A DNA stretch of 64,000 bases, from assembly GCA_028023455.1 (NCBI GenBank), contig JAQFVV010012400.1, positions 13,959,748 to 14,023,747 of the forward strand, written 5' to 3'. The stretch comes from Epiperipatus broadwayi. Lineage: Eukaryota > Onychophora > Udeonychophora > Euonychophora > Peripatidae. The notes beneath the pieces were generated by a model that searched no databases, was not told the origin of the DNA, and saw only the letters and a list, made by a program, of their open reading frames with translations. This document shows positions 59,470 through 64,000 of the stretch, piece after piece (within the stretch, counting starts at the first letter, position 1; each line of letters starts with the position of its first letter). The translations under genes were made by a program, and so were the position numbers.

Positions 59470-59880
59470 TTTATTATTTCCATTCAGTTACAAATGACGT
59501 TACAATTCACGAACATTAATAAATTAGCATTTTTCTTTGGTTCATATTTTTATCCTATTACAAATGATGATCAATAATTAGGCTATGACTCAGGATACAA
59601 TGAGCCATAATTTTATTCAATTATAAATGGCATTCAACTTCAGAATATATTTTTATTCAGTTGCAAATACTGACCAAATGGATTATATTTGCATTCAGAT
59701 TATATGGTTTTCATTTCCCATGGTCATTAGAGTCATTCAGTTATAAATGATTCCCAAATATGTGAGCAATGAAAAGAGCATATCCCAATTTTTGTTACAA
59801 ATGGTGCTGCAATTCACAAATATCAAATCAGAACCATTTTTTCATGGCCCATATATTTATTTGTTATAATACAGAAATGC
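59470..59880 (+). repeat. Diverged minisatellite, about 55-75-bp spacing, about 7 cores
   Basis: The core ATTCAGTTACAAATGACG recurs in variants: at about 59483, 59559 (CCTATTACAAATGATG), 59616 (TTCAATTATAAATGGC), 59654 (ATTCAGTTGCAAATAC), 59692 (ATTCAGATTATATGG), 59733 (ATTCAGTTATAAATGATT) and 59795 (TTGTTACAAATGGTGC). It matches the reverse complement of the 51.6-52.0 kb array. Spacing is irregular, as expected for an old array. Confidence 0.6.
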
Positions 59881-60046
59881 TTACAGAATCTTGGTCAGAA
59901 ATAATAAGAATCTACCTTTAGATAGACTAATAAAATTGCTAATAAATGACATCTATAAACCTTAAACTCATAAAATATTTATATTATGACCTTATGCTTA
60001 GAACACCAAATATAAATGTTTTTATGAGAATACATGTTTACTTCAC

Positions 60047-60315
60047 TACAAATACTTTTGTAAATAATATTATTTATAAAGTGCAAACAGTTTGAAATTA
60101 AATTGAAAAGCTGAAATCTCTCGCATGTGCTTTTTGAATGCTTGTATGACAGCCAATCAGATGTAATAGCTGTCTGAGGGGCTCTCAAATCTCTGTCATG
60201 TTGAGATTTGAGAGCTCCTCAGACAGCTATCATTACATCTGATTGGCTGTTAGACAAGCATTCAAAAAGTGCATGCGAGAGGTTTCAGCCTTTCAATTTA
60301 ATTACAAATACTTTT
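60047..60315 (-). mobile_element. Hairpin-tail element with 13-bp target duplication (reverse orientation)
   Basis: TACAAATACTTTT occurs at 60047-60059 and 60303-60315. The right arm ends at the base before the right repeat; the left arm starts at about 60096, leaving a 36-nt unpaired tail (60060-60095) on the left. The two arms (60096-60197 and 60205-60302) form a nearly perfect 100-bp hairpin with a tiny loop, including CAGCCAATCAGATGTAAT and CTCTCAAATCTC with their complements. It is the tightest hairpin in the window. The layout equals the other three elements read on the minus strand. Confidence 0.85.
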
Positions 60316-60324
60316 ATTAAATTA

Positions 60325-60825
60325 TTAATATAGATGGAATAGTGAGAGATGAATTAATCATAAAATGAAATTTGGATGGACTATTTTCGATAGAATATTA
60401 AAAAGAAATATAGCTGCATAACTTTTAATAGAAATTCAGAACAAAGATTGTAAATTACACAACAAAGTAAACAAATATATACATCAGAATTACTGAGAAT
60501 ATTGAAAGCAATAATGTTAAAAGGAGGTTGCCTTGACAACAATAAGAAATTGTTGATTGTTATTGATATTGGGATTGTTTTTAAGTGTTGACTAGTTTTT
60601 AATCGTTTATATAATGGGGGGGGGGGGGCTGAAATAGACCTAGACTGATCAAATAGATAGATGGATGACTAAAAAGATCTAAACTGGATCCCAAATAATA
60701 ATAAATAAAATAAGGAAGTTTGTTTTAGTGATATGGATTTTTTAAAAAGCTAAAAACAGATAAACTGTATTAAACTTAGATAAACTTTTATGCAACAGAC
60801 TGATAATGGCTCAAAATGATACATT
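60325..60825 (+). pseudogene. RTE-clade retrotransposon 3' end, very decayed
   Basis: Alignment by eye with 52.2-52.75 kb shows the order kept: 'NTDGIVRDELI' (RTE 'NTDGNIMDEI') at about 60328, 'DRWMT' and 'WIPN' at about 60655-60700, AATAAGGAAGTTTG for the 'IRKCAG' region at about 60708, and GACTGATAATGGCTCAAAAT for the 3' end at about 60799. Large parts between are deleted, and a 13-G run lies inside. Confidence 0.6.
60616..60628. repeat. Poly-G run (13 G)
   Basis: Thirteen consecutive G inside the decayed RTE 3' end, the longest G run in the window. Confidence 0.95.
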
Positions 60826-60828
60826 TAC

Positions 60829-62666
60829 ACACACAAAAAAAAGGTATAAACACATGTAGAAACATTTATAAATAAATACAAGTTTTAAAAAAAAAAAAAA
60901 TCAGATAATAAGTATTTAGAGGAGAGTAATGGTAATCAGTTGATTCTCTCTCTAAAGGTATTTTCAATTAGCAGTTTGTGTTTTATCATCATAATTTTTA
61001 TTATTATTACTATGTAGTCAGCTTCTAAACTATCTTTAATCAATTGCAATATTACAATATCCTTTAATTAATGAAATTAAAACATAATTACTGTACAATA
61101 ATATAACCCTCCACCACAAAAAAAGAACAAAAAATCATTTCATTAGCAAAAAAAATCATTAACTGTCATAATTTTTTTATTATCTGAATTTTTTTTCCCA
61201 ATTTATTAAAAATAATTAAAATATCAGTTTCATTAGTAAAAAATAAAAAAAGGAATAAAAAAAAATTAAAGTAAATTTATAACTTTTATAAAAAATAATT
61301 AATTTGCAAATCCATTTACAATAATGATTTCAAAATGTTAATTTCAAACACAAAAATAAACCAAAAGTGAAACCAAGAAAGGGAAATTCATCAATACTGC
61401 TAAAAAATTTTAACTGAAAAAATAACTATTAAAACATTTTGTATAATAACTTTAAAATCCCAAAAAGAGAGGGAAAAGAGATTATTTAATTTGCTTTTTT
61501 TTTTTTTAATGTTACATAAAAAGTAATTAATTTCATTTATTACACATTGACTATTTAACAGTATAAATAATTATAGTATTATCAACAAGCTCCTATATAT
61601 AATAAATGATAGTTTTAACAAAATATAACATTTCATGTGCAAAATTACTCATTCAGTTCCCATACTCATTCATAAGATCTAAAAAGTTTTTCTCCTCATA
61701 CCAATCTGCAGAAACCATATATTTTCAGCAAAATACTGTGATATGAAGGATCACAACTTACCATTTACTAATGTTAATTATTTTCTTTAAATAAGTCAAG
61801 AAATATATTTAAAATTATGTCACAAATTTGATTAAAAGAATCTTATTCCATTTTTAATAATAAATCATTTTAGGTTTATAAAATCAAAATATTTTCTCAA
61901 AATTCCATTTTTTTATTTTGCTTATATGTTATATTCATAGTTAAGATTTCTAATTACAAAAATATTAATGGTGTAAATTACAAAACTATGCTTTAAATTT
62001 TTCAATATTTTTCATCACAAATTTTATTTTTTTTTTATTTATTACATTTATCATTTTTATGTACAGTGAAACGTTTTTCAAATACACCATATTTTCTATC
62101 AGCAGTATCATTTGCATGAAATATAAAGAATAAAATCAGTATAAACCATTTCAAATATTCTAAAAATTTACATGTATATATAAAATATTGATAATTAAAC
62201 ATTTTTTAAATGCATACAAATAACACTTGAAAGATGAAAATTTACAAAATGGCAATCACATGAAATTAAATAATAAACAAAGGATAAGACTAATATTTCA
62301 ATCTATATGATTAATTTAATTTAAAAATTTTATAAAGCCTAGCATATAAGATGTTTTTAAAACAAGTCTTCAATTTGTCAATAGATATTCTAGTATCAGA
62401 ATTTAAACCATTGTATCCCTTTCTTTTCTAAATCTAAGCTTTTAAAAATTAAGGAATTTCAATACCTCAGATACAGGGAGATGTTTTAACCAAATTAAAT
62501 TTGTTTCTATCAACATACAATATAAACATCTAAAACACAAAGTAATCATACGATTAACAAAAAATATTTAAAAAATAGCCAAAAATAATGTGCAGAACAA
62601 AATTTTGCAACACTTGAATATTTAAACTTAAATCGCCCCCCCCCCTAAATAAAAATACAATAAATC
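60829..62666. other. AT-rich spacer
   Basis: Highly AT-rich, no gene. The poly-C run at 62636-62645 lies just before the MITE. Confidence 0.5.
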
Positions 62667-63019
62667 ATATAACCCAGGGGTCCCCAACCCTATGCCTGTG
62701 GGTGCCCGCAGACCATTTTATATGTGCCCGCCACTATCCAAAAATTATTTATCTGATACAAATAAATTTAATTTTTAAAATTTCTTATAAATTATTGTAT
62801 TATATTGTAATCAAATTGTAGGGCATACTATACTTTTACAGCGTAAAAATATAAACAATTATATGTTAAAATTTTATTTTTGAAATAAATATTTTTTTGT
62901 ACATTATGTGTATTATTAACAATATCGAACTATAAATTTACATTGAAAAAATAAATGGTGCCCGCCACCTGGCTGGTATTATAGAATGTGCTCTTAGGTT
63001 GGGGACCCCTGATATAACC
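62667..63019. mobile_element. hAT-type MITE, family B, copy 2, perfect 8-bp target duplication
   Basis: The element is 62675-63011 (337 bp), with ends CAGGGGTCCCCAACC and GGTTGGGGACCCCTG, a perfect 15-bp TIR. ATATAACC flanks both sides (62667-62674 and 63012-63019). It is collinear with the copy at 59004-59320 and highly similar, but carries about 48 extra bp at about 62817-62864 and lacks a CATGGCGCC stretch near its left end. Confidence 0.95.
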
Positions 63020-64000
63020 AATAAACTATGATTCAAAAATATGTAAAACAATATTACTTGTGAATAATTTTATTAATGCAAGCATGTTTGTAAGGAAACC
63101 ACATCATAATTTTTGAAATAAGCAGATGCAAATATTGTTACACTACTTATATACTCTGACACAAGATAATCAATATTATACCTAAATCTTCTATAATATA
63201 AATACAATTATGGTAATCAAAAATTCAACTTTTTTTAATTATGTAAAACTTTTATTTGTTGTTTTGTAAAAAGAAATTAAATTTTTATTAAAAAAAGATA
63301 TACAAATTCTATTTAAATTATAAACTGTTATTCATAATAAATATTTGGTGAAACACAATAAAAAATACTTTTAAATAGCTATCACAATATAATTATAATT
63401 TGATAATTGTTTTAATAAAGAAATGTAAAATTTCACTATTATTGTGCAGAATGTACATGCAAAATAAAGATGTTTTCATCAAGTATGAAAAAGAGATTTA
63501 TTACTGGAAAAAAAAAGGATTTTAGATTAAACTACAACTATTAAAAATACTTCTATTTTATAATTATTTTAAAAACAATTTAAAGCTTTATGAAAAACAA
63601 AGATGTTGCAAAAGATAGTGTCGTGATAATATTTTTCATGAATTTTTAAAGTTTTCGATACTTGAGTAAAAACAGATATATTTTTTAATTAAACTAATAA
63701 TTCAAAACATTTTTAAATTTTCATTTAATTATAAAATTGTGATTGATTAAAAAAAAAAAAAAAATTTGATAATAATAAAAATTTCAATAAAATTGCTTTT
63801 AAAGGAATATAATCATAAATAAAGCCTTTTCATTTTAATAAAATATTCAAAAGCTTTAAGAAAAATTTCACTAAATGTTTGCTTTTAGAAAAACTAATAC
63901 AATTATTTTTAACTATTTTAAAAACTACTTCAAATCCAATGAAAAATACAGCCAGTTTAGTAGTATAAAATTAAATAGTATAATCTCAATTCATTTTCAA
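63020..64000. other. AT-rich spacer to the window edge
   Basis: No feature beyond homopolymers (15-A run at about 63749). Confidence 0.5.

Overview
This is a very AT-rich (roughly a quarter G+C by eye), gene-poor piece of an animal nuclear genome. There are no bacterial gene arrays, ribosome-binding sites or operons. The coding sequence I recognise belongs to animal-type transposable elements: RTE-clade and Tx1/L1-like non-LTR retrotransposons, a Penelope-like element, hAT, Merlin and probable piggyBac and pogo/Tigger-type DNA transposons, and tRNA-derived SINEs. The mix fits an invertebrate (arthropod, chelicerate, mollusc or cnidarian); I cannot place it more closely. I found no complete host gene. 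One GC-richer C-terminal-looking reading frame at 19.29-19.50 kb may be a host exon or a captured piece of one.

Layout. 1-4.2 kb: an RTE copy broken by a reverse-oriented Tx1-like element and a hAT MITE with a perfect 8-bp target duplication. 5.9-6.5 kb: a foldback element. 8.3 kb: a tRNA-derived SINE with A tail and target duplication. 11.3-12.2 kb: a TA-flanked TIR element. 13.05-13.8 kb: a decayed Merlin transposase. 16.2-16.9 kb: RTE 3' end plus SINE. 18.25-18.84 kb: a TIR element. 19.3-22.1 kb: a long antisense RTE copy with endonuclease and RT remains. 26.0-29.1 kb: a second antisense RTE copy with a 1571-bp hAT element inside it. 30.9-31.3, 38.0-38.3, 45.0-45.3 and 60.05-60.3 kb: hairpin elements. 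36.65-41.83 kb: a pair of long diverged inverted repeats about 3.6 kb apart. 44.3-46.5 kb: Penelope-like and piggyBac-like debris. 49.6-51.0 kb: a Penelope-like element with RT and a GIY-YIG-like region. 51.6-52.0 and 59.5-59.9 kb: a related minisatellite in opposite orientations. 52.1-52.8 and 60.3-60.8 kb: RTE 3' ends. 59.0 and 62.7 kb: two copies of one hAT MITE family. The rest is AT-rich DNA with homopolymers and small tandem duplications.

Best candidate for something undescribed: four hairpin elements (30.9, 38.0, 45.0 and 60.05 kb) share one asymmetric design. A 12-15 bp direct repeat is followed at once by a long inverted-repeat hairpin, then a 36-55 nt unpaired tail, then the same direct repeat. 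Direct repeats this long are typical of target-primed retrotransposition rather than cut-and-paste MITEs. A fifth element at 5.9 kb shares hairpin arms and tail with the 45-kb copy, so the tail belongs to the element. No coding element I see is broken in one place only. All are pseudogenes, so the window is a record of nested insertions rather than an active system.
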